This document shows positions 8,280 through 16,566 of a stretch of 64,000 nucleotides of DNA, one piece after another; position 1 is the stretch's first letter; each line of letters begins with the position of its first letter. Source of the stretch: Ruminococcus sp. Lineage in GTDB: Bacteria; Bacillota; Clostridia; Oscillospirales; Ruminococcaceae. The stretch spans positions 108,186 through 172,185 of the forward strand of contig JAFSBM010000041.1 of the NCBI GenBank assembly GCA_017437285.1, read 5' to 3'. The notes under the pieces were generated by a model. The model was not told the DNA's origin. It searched no databases and saw nothing but the letters and a program-made list of their open reading frames with translations. The position numbers were made by a program, and so were the translations under genes.

Positions 8280-9164
8280 ATGAAAAAATTTCTTACGGCA
8301 ATTACAGCAGCGTTTGTGACGGCTATGGGCATTTCTTCTGTGCCTGCACTTTCAGCAGGTACGCCAATGGATTTCACAGGTGATGAGCGTGTTGATGTTT
8401 ACGACCTGATTTGTGCAAGAAAAAGCGGTATTGAAGCGGAAAAACTCAATCTTATGGCGGATTTTCTCCTTGGAGTCGGTGACGGCTATAAGGATGAGGA
8501 AATCGGGGATATTCCCAATGATTTCACCATAGACGAAAGCTGCATTCTTGAACCGAAAGGCACGATACATACAGGTGACGGTACATATTACGGCGGCGGA
8601 TACGTTGGCGGCTGTGCAATGCTTGACCCTGTTTCCACCGATTACTGGATAGTGGCAATGAATCTTGCTGACTACAACGACGCACAGCTTGCAGGCGCTT
8701 ATCTTGAAGTTACAGGCGAGCTTGGCACAATAAATATGCTTGTTACGGATTTGCTCCCCGAGGGCAAAAAAGGCGACCTTGACCTGTACGTTGACGCATT
8801 TCCGCTTATAGCACCAAAGGAAAAGGGCAGAGTTCCCGTATCGTGGAAGATTATTCCCCTTGATACAGCTGAAAATGCACCTGTGTGCTATAAATGGAAA
8901 GAGGGTACAACCGAATTCTGGTGCGGTGTGCAGGTGAGAAATCACCGTTATCCCATAACAAAGCTTGAATATCTCAATGAAAACGGCGAATTTGTGGAAA
9001 TAAAACGCCGTCCCTACAATTATTTTGAATCAATGGAAATGGGAAAAGGTCCATTTACATTCAGAATTACGGATATTTACGGACAGGTTATAATTGACGA
9101 AAATATACCGTTGTCTACTGATGATTCGGTAATAATCGAGGGACACGTGCAATTCCCTAAGTAA
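8280..9164 (+). CDS. Secreted bacterial expansin-like protein with a half-dockerin motif
   Basis: 294 residues. A signal peptide (1-26, ending at ALSA) directs export. Residues about 30-47 (DFTGDERVDVYDL) resemble one calcium loop of a type I dockerin, but the second loop is missing. Residues about 92-190 fit the double-psi barrel of EXLX1-type expansins, including GTYY, GG.C and the VTDLLPEG segment whose Asp is essential in expansins; about 200-294 fit the second, cellulose-binding domain. Expansins loosen cellulose networks without hydrolysis. I chose the ATG at 8280, 9 bases after GGAG. The gene lies oddly inside the purine run, 33 bases after purM. Confidence 0.85.
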   Translation: MKKFLTAITAAFVTAMGISSVPALSAGTPMDFTGDERVDVYDLICARKSGIEAEKLNLMADFLLGVGDGYKDEEIGDIPNDFTIDESCILEPKGTIHTGDGTYYGGGYVGGCAMLDPVSTDYWIVAMNLADYNDAQLAGAYLEVTGELGTINMLVTDLLPEGKKGDLDLYVDAFPLIAPKEKGRVPVSWKIIPLDTAENAPVCYKWKEGTTEFWCGVQVRNHRYPITKLEYLNENGEFVEIKRRPYNYFESMEMGKGPFTFRITDIYGQVIIDENIPLSTDDSVIIEGHVQFPK

Positions 9165-9176
9165 TGGAGCAATCAT

Positions 9177-9653
9177 ATGAAAGTTGAAAAAGCTGATTAT
9201 ATATGGGCGATATTGTCGTTCATAGCGGTGGGAGTTACATTTCACTTCGGGTATCTCCTTTACGGCTTGCTGGGAATTTATGCGGCAATGGCAATTCTTT
9301 TCCTATGGCATATAAAAAGAATTGAAAAACGCATTTCCGACACAGAAGCCGCATATGGTAAAATAACGGAGTACCGCACGGAAAAATCGGGGCGTGAATA
9401 TTACTATCCCGTTGTTGAATTTGAAACAGAGGAGGGAGAGCTTATCAGTTCGGTTTATGCCTATCCCGATAAGGAAAAAAGGTACGAAATCGGCGATGAG
9501 GAGCTTATACACTATACCCCCGATGACCCCATGTTTTTCTATTTTGCAGACCGTGAAAAAGAGCTTACAGATGTTTACTATAAATGCATAATAGCAGGCG
9601 GATTTTTAGCGGCAATTGACATTATAGCAATAATTATTATTCTTTGTATATAA
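9177..9653 (+). CDS. Small DUF3592-like membrane protein
   Basis: 158 residues with two adjacent N-terminal membrane helices (about 10-45), a soluble segment of about 90 residues rich in beta-strand, and a C-terminal helix (about 134-157). The soluble part (YPVVEFETEEGE and later YTPDDPMFFYF) resembles DUF3592 proteins, whose function is unknown. The start follows the expansin stop by 12 bases with a GGAG site. Confidence 0.7.
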   Translation: MKVEKADYIWAILSFIAVGVTFHFGYLLYGLLGIYAAMAILFLWHIKRIEKRISDTEAAYGKITEYRTEKSGREYYYPVVEFETEEGELISSVYAYPDKEKRYEIGDEELIHYTPDDPMFFYFADREKELTDVYYKCIIAGGFLAAIDIIAIIIILCI

Positions 9654-9665
9654 GGAGTGGTACCG

Positions 9666-10292
9666 ATGAAAAATATAGTTGTTCTCGTTTCGGGAGGCGG
9701 TACGAATTTACAGGCTCTTATTGATGCCGAAAAAGCAGGGAATATCCTTGGCGGAAAAATAACTTGTGTTATTTCCTCAAATTCTTCTGCATATGCTCTC
9801 GAAAGAGCAAAAAATAACGATATATCCACAAGAGTAATCCCAAGAAAGGATTATTCCGATTCAAAGTCATACAGTATGGCAATTCTCAATGCCCTTGATG
9901 AGGAGCAGGCTGATTTAGTTGTACTGGCAGGCTTTATGACAATTCTTGACGAATGTGTCACAAGCAAATATGCTTATAAAATAATCAACGTCCACCCTGC
10001 ACTTATCCCCTCATTCTGCGGCGAGGGCTACTACGGACTTAAAGTTCACGAAGCAGCTCTCAGCTATGGAGTAAAGGTCAGCGGTGCTACAATTCATTTT
10101 GTAAATGAAGAAGCTGACGCAGGAGCAATTATCCTGCAAGGTGTAGTGAATGTGGAAAAGGACGATACACCCGAAGTTCTCCAGAAGCGTATTATGGAGA
10201 ATGTGGAATGGAAGCTTCTCCCCAAGGCGGTTTCACTTTTCTGTCAGGATAAAATTGAAATTGTTGACGGCAGAGCTTACGTTAAGGAGTAA
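9666..10292 (+). CDS. purN: PurN, glycinamide ribonucleotide formyltransferase
   Basis: 208 residues. SGGGTNLQALID binds phosphate near the N-terminus. The catalytic triad is present: Asn and His in INVHPALIPSF, and Asp in EEADAGAI. It moves a formyl group from 10-formyl-THF to GAR. I chose the ATG at 9666, 8 bases after AAGGAG, over an in-frame GTG at 9657 that lies on the ribosome site itself. Confidence 0.96.
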   Translation: MKNIVVLVSGGGTNLQALIDAEKAGNILGGKITCVISSNSSAYALERAKNNDISTRVIPRKDYSDSKSYSMAILNALDEEQADLVVLAGFMTILDECVTSKYAYKIINVHPALIPSFCGEGYYGLKVHEAALSYGVKVSGATIHFVNEEADAGAIILQGVVNVEKDDTPEVLQKRIMENVEWKLLPKAVSLFCQDKIEIVDGRAYVKE

Positions 10293-10295
10293 GCC

Positions 10296-10859
10296 GTGAA
10301 GCTGTCGGCTATTACGGAGAATCAGCGTATACAAAAGCTTTTTTTAAGCTTTATGATGTATGCCTTTCTCGGTTGGTTTTATGAAGTTTTTCTTGAAGTT
10401 GTAGTCTATCGCTGGGGATATTCCGACAGGGGAGTTCTTTTCGGACCATATTGCCCTGTATACGGAGTAGGAGCAATTCTTTTCCTAGGTGCATTCAGAC
10501 CGCTTATGAAGAAAAAAGAGCCTGACTGGTTCAGATTTTATGTAAAGCCGATTATCATATTTCTCGGCTGTATGGCAATTGCTACCACGGTGGAACTTCT
10601 TGCAAGCTATATGCTGGAATTTTTCACGGGAGCGTGGCCGTGGCAGACATATGCGGATTACAAAATAAACTTTCAGGCGAGAATTGCACTCAGCCCGTCA
10701 ATACGTTTCGGACTTGGCGGATTACTTTTCCTTTATATAGTTCAGCCGTTCTATGACTGGCTGTTTTCAAAGGCAAAGGAAAAAACGCTGAATATAATCA
10801 CAGCGTTCGTTGCATTAATAGTCTTATGTGACTGTATATACACATTTATTATTAAGTAA
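10296..10859 (+). CDS. Membrane protein of the CmpB/DUF1113 type
   Basis: 187 residues with about five membrane helices. The N-terminal part (FLGWFYEV, RGVLFGPYCPVYGVGA) is the hallmark of the family annotated as putative ABC transporter permease (CmpB, PF06541), common in Firmicutes. No partner ATPase is adjacent, so the permease name should not be taken literally. The start is a GTG 3 bases after purN; a GGAG lies just upstream within the purN end. Confidence 0.75.
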   Translation: MKLSAITENQRIQKLFLSFMMYAFLGWFYEVFLEVVVYRWGYSDRGVLFGPYCPVYGVGAILFLGAFRPLMKKKEPDWFRFYVKPIIIFLGCMAIATTVELLASYMLEFFTGAWPWQTYADYKINFQARIALSPSIRFGLGGLLFLYIVQPFYDWLFSKAKEKTLNIITAFVALIVLCDCIYTFIIK

Positions 10860-10900
10860 GGAGCAGTTAAACTGAATTTGAGAAAGGCTTATATAAAGAA

Positions 10901-11395
10901 ATGATTACAGATATTTTTGATAATTCATACGGTTTTGAGGGAAAGATTTATTCCGAGATTTTCAAAACCGATATGGCGGTAATGATAGACCGCAAAATAT
11001 GTCTTGATTATGTTATGCAGTGCGTGGACGAATTTAACTCCCTTGACAGCGAGGTTGTTGAAACTATTTGCAGTGCTGCTAAGGCTTATTGTCTGGAATT
11101 TCTGGAGGAAACAGGCGGCGATTTTTACGGTAAAATGAAAATTTCTGTTACTCCCGAAACTGACCCCCTTGAAATGCTGAAATGCTTTAAGCCGACTGTA
11201 CTTATAGTAAAAAAGCCTGAAGATGAAGAAAGTATCTGCTATCAGCTTGAATGTCGGACTGACTGGGAAATAGAACACAGTATGGAAATTGTCATATTCA
11301 ATGGCAATGTCGTGTATCTTGGTGTGTTCGGAGGTCATTCACCATGGCGTGAATTTAGTCTCGACGACAAGTTAAATTATATAAATAAAATATAA
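10901..11395 (+). CDS. Hypothetical cytoplasmic protein, DUF6985-like
   Basis: 164 residues, no signal peptide or membrane helix. The C-terminal third has a pattern (DWEIEHSMEIVIFNGNVVYLG) that I associate with DUF6985 proteins, which often occur beside variable or defence-type genes; function unknown. The ribosome site is weak. It sits 15 bases before the IMP cyclohydrolase gene. Confidence 0.65.
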   Translation: MITDIFDNSYGFEGKIYSEIFKTDMAVMIDRKICLDYVMQCVDEFNSLDSEVVETICSAAKAYCLEFLEETGGDFYGKMKISVTPETDPLEMLKCFKPTVLIVKKPEDEESICYQLECRTDWEIEHSMEIVIFNGNVVYLGVFGGHSPWREFSLDDKLNYINKI

Positions 11396-11409
11396 AGGAG
11401 TAAATTATT

Positions 11410-12123
11410 ATGATTAAACTGGATTTAGCAAAGGAATTAAGCTCAAACGCATACCCCGGCAGAGGTATCGTTATCGGTAAATCCGATTGCGGAAAATATG
11501 CTGTAACAGGCTATTTCATTATGGGCAGAAGCGAAAACAGCCGTAACCGTGTATTTGTAGAGGACGGCGAGGGAATCCGCACACAGGCTTTCGACCCCTC
11601 AAAGCTTACTGACCCACACCTTATTATATACGCACCTGTAAGAGTTCTCGGCAATAAGCTTATCGTAACAAACGGCGACCAGACAGATACAATTTACGAG
11701 CTTATGGACAAGCAGTTCACTTTTGAGCAGGCACTCCGTACACGTGAATTTGAGGACGACGCTCCCAACTACACACCTCGTATTTCAGGTATCCTCCGCT
11801 TTGAGGATGACGGCTTCAACTATGCTATGTCAATTCTCAAAAGTGCAAACGGCAACCCCGATTCATGCCAGAGATACACATTCAGCTACAATGACCCAAT
11901 CAACGGCGAGGGACGTTTCATTCACACATATATGGGTGACGGCAATCCTCTCCCAAGCTTTGAGGGCGAGCCTAAGCTTGTAGGTATCAGCGGAAATATT
12001 GACGAGTTCACAGATATGCTCTGGAACAACCTCAACGAGGATAACAAGGTATCTCTCTTTGTTCGCTTTGTAAATCTTGAGGACGGTTCTGTTGAAACAA
12101 GAATTATCAATAAGAATAAGTGA
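11410..12123 (+). CDS. Stand-alone IMP cyclohydrolase (PurO-type)
   Basis: 237 residues matching the archaeal-type IMP cyclohydrolase family (PF07826), which closes FAICAR to IMP. The opening NAYPGRGI, the middle RISGILRF and YNDPINGEGRFIHTYMGDGNPLPSFEGEP segments are characteristic. Most bacteria carry this activity as the N-terminal domain of PurH; here the AICAR transformylase at 14936-16117 lacks that domain, so the two genes together replace PurH. The ATG follows AAGGAG by 9 bases. The stop overlaps the next gene by 4 bases. Confidence 0.88.
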   Translation: MIKLDLAKELSSNAYPGRGIVIGKSDCGKYAVTGYFIMGRSENSRNRVFVEDGEGIRTQAFDPSKLTDPHLIIYAPVRVLGNKLIVTNGDQTDTIYELMDKQFTFEQALRTREFEDDAPNYTPRISGILRFEDDGFNYAMSILKSANGNPDSCQRYTFSYNDPINGEGRFIHTYMGDGNPLPSFEGEPKLVGISGNIDEFTDMLWNNLNEDNKVSLFVRFVNLEDGSVETRIINKNK

Positions 12124-12584
12124 GAATTTCATTCGACCTTGATGAAACATTATTTGTAAATCCCGAGAAAGTTCCCATAGAACCTGAACTTAAATTTCCC
12201 TTTAATAAAATATACAAGGACAAACTGAGGAAAGGTTCTGTGGAGCTTTTGCAGGAAATAAATAAATCTGACTGTGAGTTGTGGATATACACTACTTCAA
12301 ACCGAAGTCAAGGATATATCCGCAGACTATTCCGCCGCTATGGTATCAGAATTGACAGCATTGTCAATGCTGAACGTCACGAAAGGGAAGTTTCACGGGG
12401 AAGGCTGAATTTTCCGTCAAAATATCCGTCAGTATACCGCATTGATTTGCACGTTGATGATGAAAAATCCGTTTATGAAAACGGTATTGCCTACGGTTTC
12501 AGAGTTTATCATATAACAAATGATGATTTGGAGTGGGCGGATAATATTCGCAGAGAGATGCAAAGAATTATAAAGGTAAAATGA
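12120..12584 (+). CDS. Small HAD-fold hydrolase
   Basis: 154 residues beginning at a GTG that overlaps the IMP cyclohydrolase stop by 4 bases. SFDLDETLF near the N-terminus is HAD motif I, TTSN near 59 is motif II, and HVDDEKS near 117 is a weak motif III. There is no cap domain of any size, so a phosphopeptide or large substrate is possible. The start lacks a strong ribosome site and probably depends on coupling. Confidence 0.75.
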   Translation: MRISFDLDETLFVNPEKVPIEPELKFPFNKIYKDKLRKGSVELLQEINKSDCELWIYTTSNRSQGYIRRLFRRYGIRIDSIVNAERHEREVSRGRLNFPSKYPSVYRIDLHVDDEKSVYENGIAYGFRVYHITNDDLEWADNIRREMQRIIKVK

Positions 12585-13540
12585 AAAAGACATTAAATTT
12601 AATTTCAGCTTTTTGTTCAGCCGTGATATTAATTTCATTGGCTGGCTGTAATATTAATTCAGTGCCGAGGCAGTATAAAAAACTGCCCGATAGTCTGTCG
12701 GAAGAAGATGTATTGCTTACTGTAGGCATACCTGTTTACAAATGCACCGAGTATCAGTACAGAGATGATGAATTGGAGGAGAAGTGCGTATATACTTATG
12801 ACGAGTATGACAATATTCTTACCGAAGAAATAACCGTAATAAATAACGATAAAGTGGAATATTCGAAACGTCGTACATACAGCTATGAATACGACGAAAA
12901 CGGTAATATTATCGCTGAAAATTTATATCTCGATGATGAAAATTTCCCCAATAGCTTTACTCAGTATGTTTATGATACTGACGGATTGCTGAAATATGAA
13001 ATATATTATTCTTCTAATTACGCTCAGACTGAATTAGAAAAGAATTTTTATGCTGAATACAAATATGACAGCAGCGGAAACGAGATATCAAATACAGAAG
13101 TAGATGCAGACGGATATGTTAGTTCAAAAAGCGATACAGAATATCAATATGACGACAACGGAAATATCATAAGCAAAACAGTCAACGTTTGGTTTGACCC
13201 TGTAAATTCAAAGATAAATTCTTCAATAAGTGAATATACATACACTTATGATGAATCCGGAAAGATACTTACAGAAACTTTGAAGTACGCCTATGACAGA
13301 AATGGTAAAGCATATAGTTATGAGAGCATGAAAATATATGACAGCAATGGAAATGTTATAAAAGAAATAATTGACAAAGGTTCGGAAACAGAAACAGAAA
13401 AAACATACGAATACGACGATAAAAACCGTCTGATATGTGAGAATAACGGCAGAACTGTTTACGAATATGATGAAAAAAATCGTCTGATATGTGAGGAACG
13501 TAATAACATCAGAAATGTTTACGAATACGAGGATTATTGA
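12581..13540 (+). CDS. Lipoprotein with YD-type repeats
   Basis: 319 residues. The N-terminal helix ends in a lipobox (SLAGC near 20-24), so the mature protein should be lipid-anchored outside the membrane. From about residue 85 the chain is built of 20-22-residue units of the YEYDENGNI type, as in YD/RHS repeats, which wrap into beta-strips. No toxin core follows, so this is not an RHS effector. The ATG overlaps the HAD stop (ATGA). A similar protein follows at 13681; together they look like a diverged pair of surface proteins with unknown ligand. Confidence 0.82.
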   Translation: MKKTLNLISAFCSAVILISLAGCNINSVPRQYKKLPDSLSEEDVLLTVGIPVYKCTEYQYRDDELEEKCVYTYDEYDNILTEEITVINNDKVEYSKRRTYSYEYDENGNIIAENLYLDDENFPNSFTQYVYDTDGLLKYEIYYSSNYAQTELEKNFYAEYKYDSSGNEISNTEVDADGYVSSKSDTEYQYDDNGNIISKTVNVWFDPVNSKINSSISEYTYTYDESGKILTETLKYAYDRNGKAYSYESMKIYDSNGNVIKEIIDKGSETETEKTYEYDDKNRLICENNGRTVYEYDEKNRLICEERNNIRNVYEYEDY

Positions 13541-13680
13541 TTTTTTCTGTCAAAAAATCTCCTGCAAAAAAATAAAAAAATTTTTTCGATTTCTGTAACA
13601 CTTTGAAATTTTGAAGTGAGTATATGTTATGAGATGTGAAATACATCGGAAATATTTAATTACAGAAAGAGGAAATTATT

Positions 13681-14904
13681 ATGAACAAGAAGATTTTTGC
13701 AATTCTCGCAGTATGCACAATGGTTATGACAGCTTGCGGCCCCGCAGCTGAGGAATCCGCACAGTTACCCGAAACATCTGAAAAGACAACAACTGCCAAT
13801 GTTGAAGCTGAAACAACAACAGCCGAGGCTGAAACAACTACAGCAGTTGATTCTGAAAAAACAACAGCAGATTCTGCTGTTGAAAATGCAGCAGGCGGAA
13901 ATAACAATTCAGCTGAAACAACAACAGCAGTTCAGGCAACAGAAAAAGCTGATTCCAATAAAATGGCAGAGCTTTCATCTGAACCTCCCGTATATACAAA
14001 GTATCTCACAAGTGAAAATTCAAAAATGCCTGCATTACCTGAAAACTATGAGGCATTTCCCGAAATCAACACAGATTTAAGCCTTTTTGAAATTCCCGAT
14101 AATCTCGATTACGAGTATCAGTCTATTGCTTATCTTTACACAGGCACAAAGTGCAACGGCTGTATTCTGAGATTGTACAACAGCCATGATGATGATGTTT
14201 TTACCACTGGTTACAGCATTGGCGGCGATTATGAAGGTTGGACAGCTCCTTATTATACAGATTATGAGTATGACGCAAAGGGCAACCCCACAGTAATTAG
14301 TTATTATAATACAGACGGCATTCTTCAAGAGGAAATATATACATATGACGCAAATGGAAATGTTACATATTCAGAGAGTTATGACGGGTTATCAGGCACA
14401 AGTTTCTATACCACAAATACATATGACCAAAAGGGTAATGTTCTTGTCAGCGAGGGCATAAATGCTCTTGACGGTGAATTCAAGAATACATATACATACG
14501 AATATGACGCAAACGGCAACGCAGTTTACGGCAAGGTCAATGCTACAAAAAATCCATGGTCATTTAATGAATTCAGACAGAGATTTGACGACAGAGGAAA
14601 TATGATTGAGTTTGTAGGAAAATGCGATAAGGCAGCAGATACCCACAGAGAGCTTGCATATGACAGCAACAACAATTGTATTTATGAGAAAAATTATTAT
14701 TCTGGTGATGTTGAAAACGCATCAGTAACAGAATATCTCTACGACGGAAACAATAACTGCCTTTGCAAAATGATAAATAGTCCAAACTACACATATGCTG
14801 ATTATTATGAGTATGATGCAAAGGGCAGACCAACAAAACATTATAATCAGAGTTCAGACTCTGAGGACAGTTTCACATTATATGTTTATGAGGAATTGTC
14901 ATAA
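13681..14904 (+). CDS. Lipoprotein with Thr-rich linker and YD-type repeats
   Basis: 407 residues. A lipobox (MTAC near 16-19) follows the signal helix. Residues about 25-95 form a Thr/Glu/Ala-rich linker of TTTA-like units, expected to be an extended spacer from the membrane. From about residue 190 on, repeats of the YEYDAKGNP type match those of the gene upstream. Strong AGAGGAAA-type ribosome site before the ATG. The 140 bases upstream are AT-rich, with long A and T runs; TTGAAA at 13603-13608 and TGTTAT at 13625-13630 may form a weak promoter. The function is unknown, probably cell-surface binding. Confidence 0.82.
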   Translation: MNKKIFAILAVCTMVMTACGPAAEESAQLPETSEKTTTANVEAETTTAEAETTTAVDSEKTTADSAVENAAGGNNNSAETTTAVQATEKADSNKMAELSSEPPVYTKYLTSENSKMPALPENYEAFPEINTDLSLFEIPDNLDYEYQSIAYLYTGTKCNGCILRLYNSHDDDVFTTGYSIGGDYEGWTAPYYTDYEYDAKGNPTVISYYNTDGILQEEIYTYDANGNVTYSESYDGLSGTSFYTTNTYDQKGNVLVSEGINALDGEFKNTYTYEYDANGNAVYGKVNATKNPWSFNEFRQRFDDRGNMIEFVGKCDKAADTHRELAYDSNNNCIYEKNYYSGDVENASVTEYLYDGNNNCLCKMINSPNYTYADYYEYDAKGRPTKHYNQSSDSEDSFTLYVYEELS

Positions 14905-14935
14905 ATAGAATTTTAAATTCAAGGAGGACATTATT

Positions 14936-16117
14936 ATGTCAAATGAAATGCAGTTAAAGTATGGTTGTAACCCAAATCAGAAGCCTTCAAGAGTTTATAT
15001 GGCTGACGGCAGCGAGCTTCCTATCGAGGTACTCTGCGGCAGACCAGGCTATATCAATCTTCTTGACGCTCTTAACGGCTGGCAGCTTGTAAAGGAGCTT
15101 AAAGCAGCTACAGGTGTATGTGCAGCTACTTCATTCAAGCACGTATCCCCTGCTGGTGCAGCTATCGGCAGACCTCTTTCAGACGATTTAAAGAAAATCT
15201 ACTGGGTAGACGATTTAGGCGAACTTTCACCCCTTGCAAGTGCATATGCAAGAGCAAGAGGTGCTGACAGAATGTCCTCTTACGGCGATTTCATTGCACT
15301 TTCAGATAAGGTTGACGTATGCACAGCTAAGATGATTCAGCGTGAAGTTTCCGACGGTGTTATCGCTCCCGATTATGACCCCGAGGCACTTGAAATTCTC
15401 AAGTCAAAGAGAAAGGGAACATACTGCGTTCTTAAAATTGACGAGAACTACAAGCCTGCACCAATCGAGACAAAAATGGTATACGGTGTATCTTTCGAGC
15501 AGGGACGTAACGAGCTTGACATCAACCGTGACCTCCTTGCAAATATCGTAACAGATAACAAGGAAATTCCAGAGGATAAGAAAGATGACCTCCTTATCTC
15601 TCTTATCACTCTCAAATACACACAGTCCAACTCTGTATGCTACGTAAAGGACGGACAGGCAATCGGTATCGGTGCAGGTCAGCAGTCAAGAATTCATTGT
15701 ACACGTCTTGCAGGACAGAAGGCTGATAACTGGTGGTTAAGACAGTCACCACAGGTTATGGGACTCCAGTTTGTTGACGATATCCGCCGTGCAGACCGTG
15801 ACAATGCAATTGATGTATACATCGGCGACGAGTACGAGGACGTACTTGCAGAGGGTACATGGCAGAATATCTTCAAGGTAAAGCCTGCTGTATTCACAGC
15901 TGAGGAGAAAAAGGCATGGCTTGCTAAGAATACAGGTGTATGTCTTGGTTCTGACGCATTCTTCCCATTCGGCGATAACATCGAGCGTGCAAAGAAGTCA
16001 GGCGTTGAGTATATTGCAGAACCAGGTGGTTCTATCCGTGACGATAATGTTATCGAAACCTGCAACAAGTACAACATCGCTATGGCATTCACAGGAATCA
16101 GACTTTTCCACCACTAA
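14936..16117 (+). CDS. Stand-alone AICAR transformylase (PurH C-terminal domain only)
   Basis: 393 residues covering only the transformylase part of PurH; the N-terminal MGS-like IMP cyclohydrolase domain is absent. The KHVSPAGAA segment near residue 78 carries the catalytic Lys-His pair. RIHCTRLAGQKADNWWLRQ and the C-terminal GGSIRDDNVI segment are also typical. The enzyme formylates AICAR to FAICAR with 10-formyl-THF; the ring closure would fall to the protein at 11410-12123. The ATG follows AAGGAGG by about 10 bases. Confidence 0.93.
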   Translation: MSNEMQLKYGCNPNQKPSRVYMADGSELPIEVLCGRPGYINLLDALNGWQLVKELKAATGVCAATSFKHVSPAGAAIGRPLSDDLKKIYWVDDLGELSPLASAYARARGADRMSSYGDFIALSDKVDVCTAKMIQREVSDGVIAPDYDPEALEILKSKRKGTYCVLKIDENYKPAPIETKMVYGVSFEQGRNELDINRDLLANIVTDNKEIPEDKKDDLLISLITLKYTQSNSVCYVKDGQAIGIGAGQQSRIHCTRLAGQKADNWWLRQSPQVMGLQFVDDIRRADRDNAIDVYIGDEYEDVLAEGTWQNIFKVKPAVFTAEEKKAWLAKNTGVCLGSDAFFPFGDNIERAKKSGVEYIAEPGGSIRDDNVIETCNKYNIAMAFTGIRLFHH

Positions 16118-16152
16118 TATAAATAAAATATAGTGGGGTTCCCACAAAATTC

Positions 16153-16196
16153 ACCGCACGGGCAGAGCTTTTTTAAAGGAAATCTGCCTATGCGGT
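16153..16196 (+). other. Intergenic hairpin after the AICAR transformylase gene
   Basis: ACCGCA (16153-16158) and GGCAGA (16161-16166) pair with TCTGCC (16183-16188) and TGCGGT (16191-16196), with a 2-base internal mismatch and a 16-base loop. There is no T-tract, so it looks more like an RNA-processing or stability hairpin than a full terminator. Confidence 0.55.
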
Positions 16197-16237
16197 ATTG
16201 CCATTATCAGTATTATTGCATTAAAAAGGTGATGTAA

Positions 16238-16549
16238 ATGGAGAAAAGAAAAAAGTCAAAGAAAGCAGTGCTTATTATACTTTTATTCTTATTTGTATTT
16301 CTTATCTTGCCACTCGGAATTTTTGCAATTGATTATCATCGTTTCAAAAATGCCGATACAATTATAAAGCCTATTATTACAGTATCCGACTGTGAATGTA
16401 AATGTCATATGGACAGGCAGATTGACGGCTTATTTTATTGCTTTATCTACCATCGTGAATCAGGAGAGCCGTGGGAAGAAAGTGTGCTGAGTGGCTCTTT
16501 TCACTTTCCTTTTAATACGGAAGTGTTGATTTATAAAGAATATAAATAG
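16238..16549 (+). CDS. Small membrane-anchored hypothetical protein
   Basis: 103 residues: a basic N-terminus, one strong membrane helix (about 11-31), then about 70 residues predicted outside the cell with a CECKCH cluster near 50. I do not recognise the family. AAGGTGATG precedes the start. It lies between two purine genes, 17 bases before purD. Confidence 0.6.
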   Translation: MEKRKKSKKAVLIILLFLFVFLILPLGIFAIDYHRFKNADTIIKPIITVSDCECKCHMDRQIDGLFYCFIYHRESGEPWEESVLSGSFHFPFNTEVLIYKEYK

Positions 16550-16566
16550 AGGAGGTATTTTTTTCA

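Noticed and set aside
8352-8945. Minus-strand open frame of 197 codons opposite the expansin gene
   Set aside because: The plus strand encodes a clear signal peptide and expansin domains; the antisense frame is Cys/Ile-rich without a start site.
10296-10859. ABC transporter permease with transport function
   Set aside because: The family name is historical; no ATPase is adjacent and no transport motif is seen.
12581-14904. RHS toxin with YD repeats
   Set aside because: The repeats are few, the proteins carry lipoboxes, and no toxin core or immunity gene follows.
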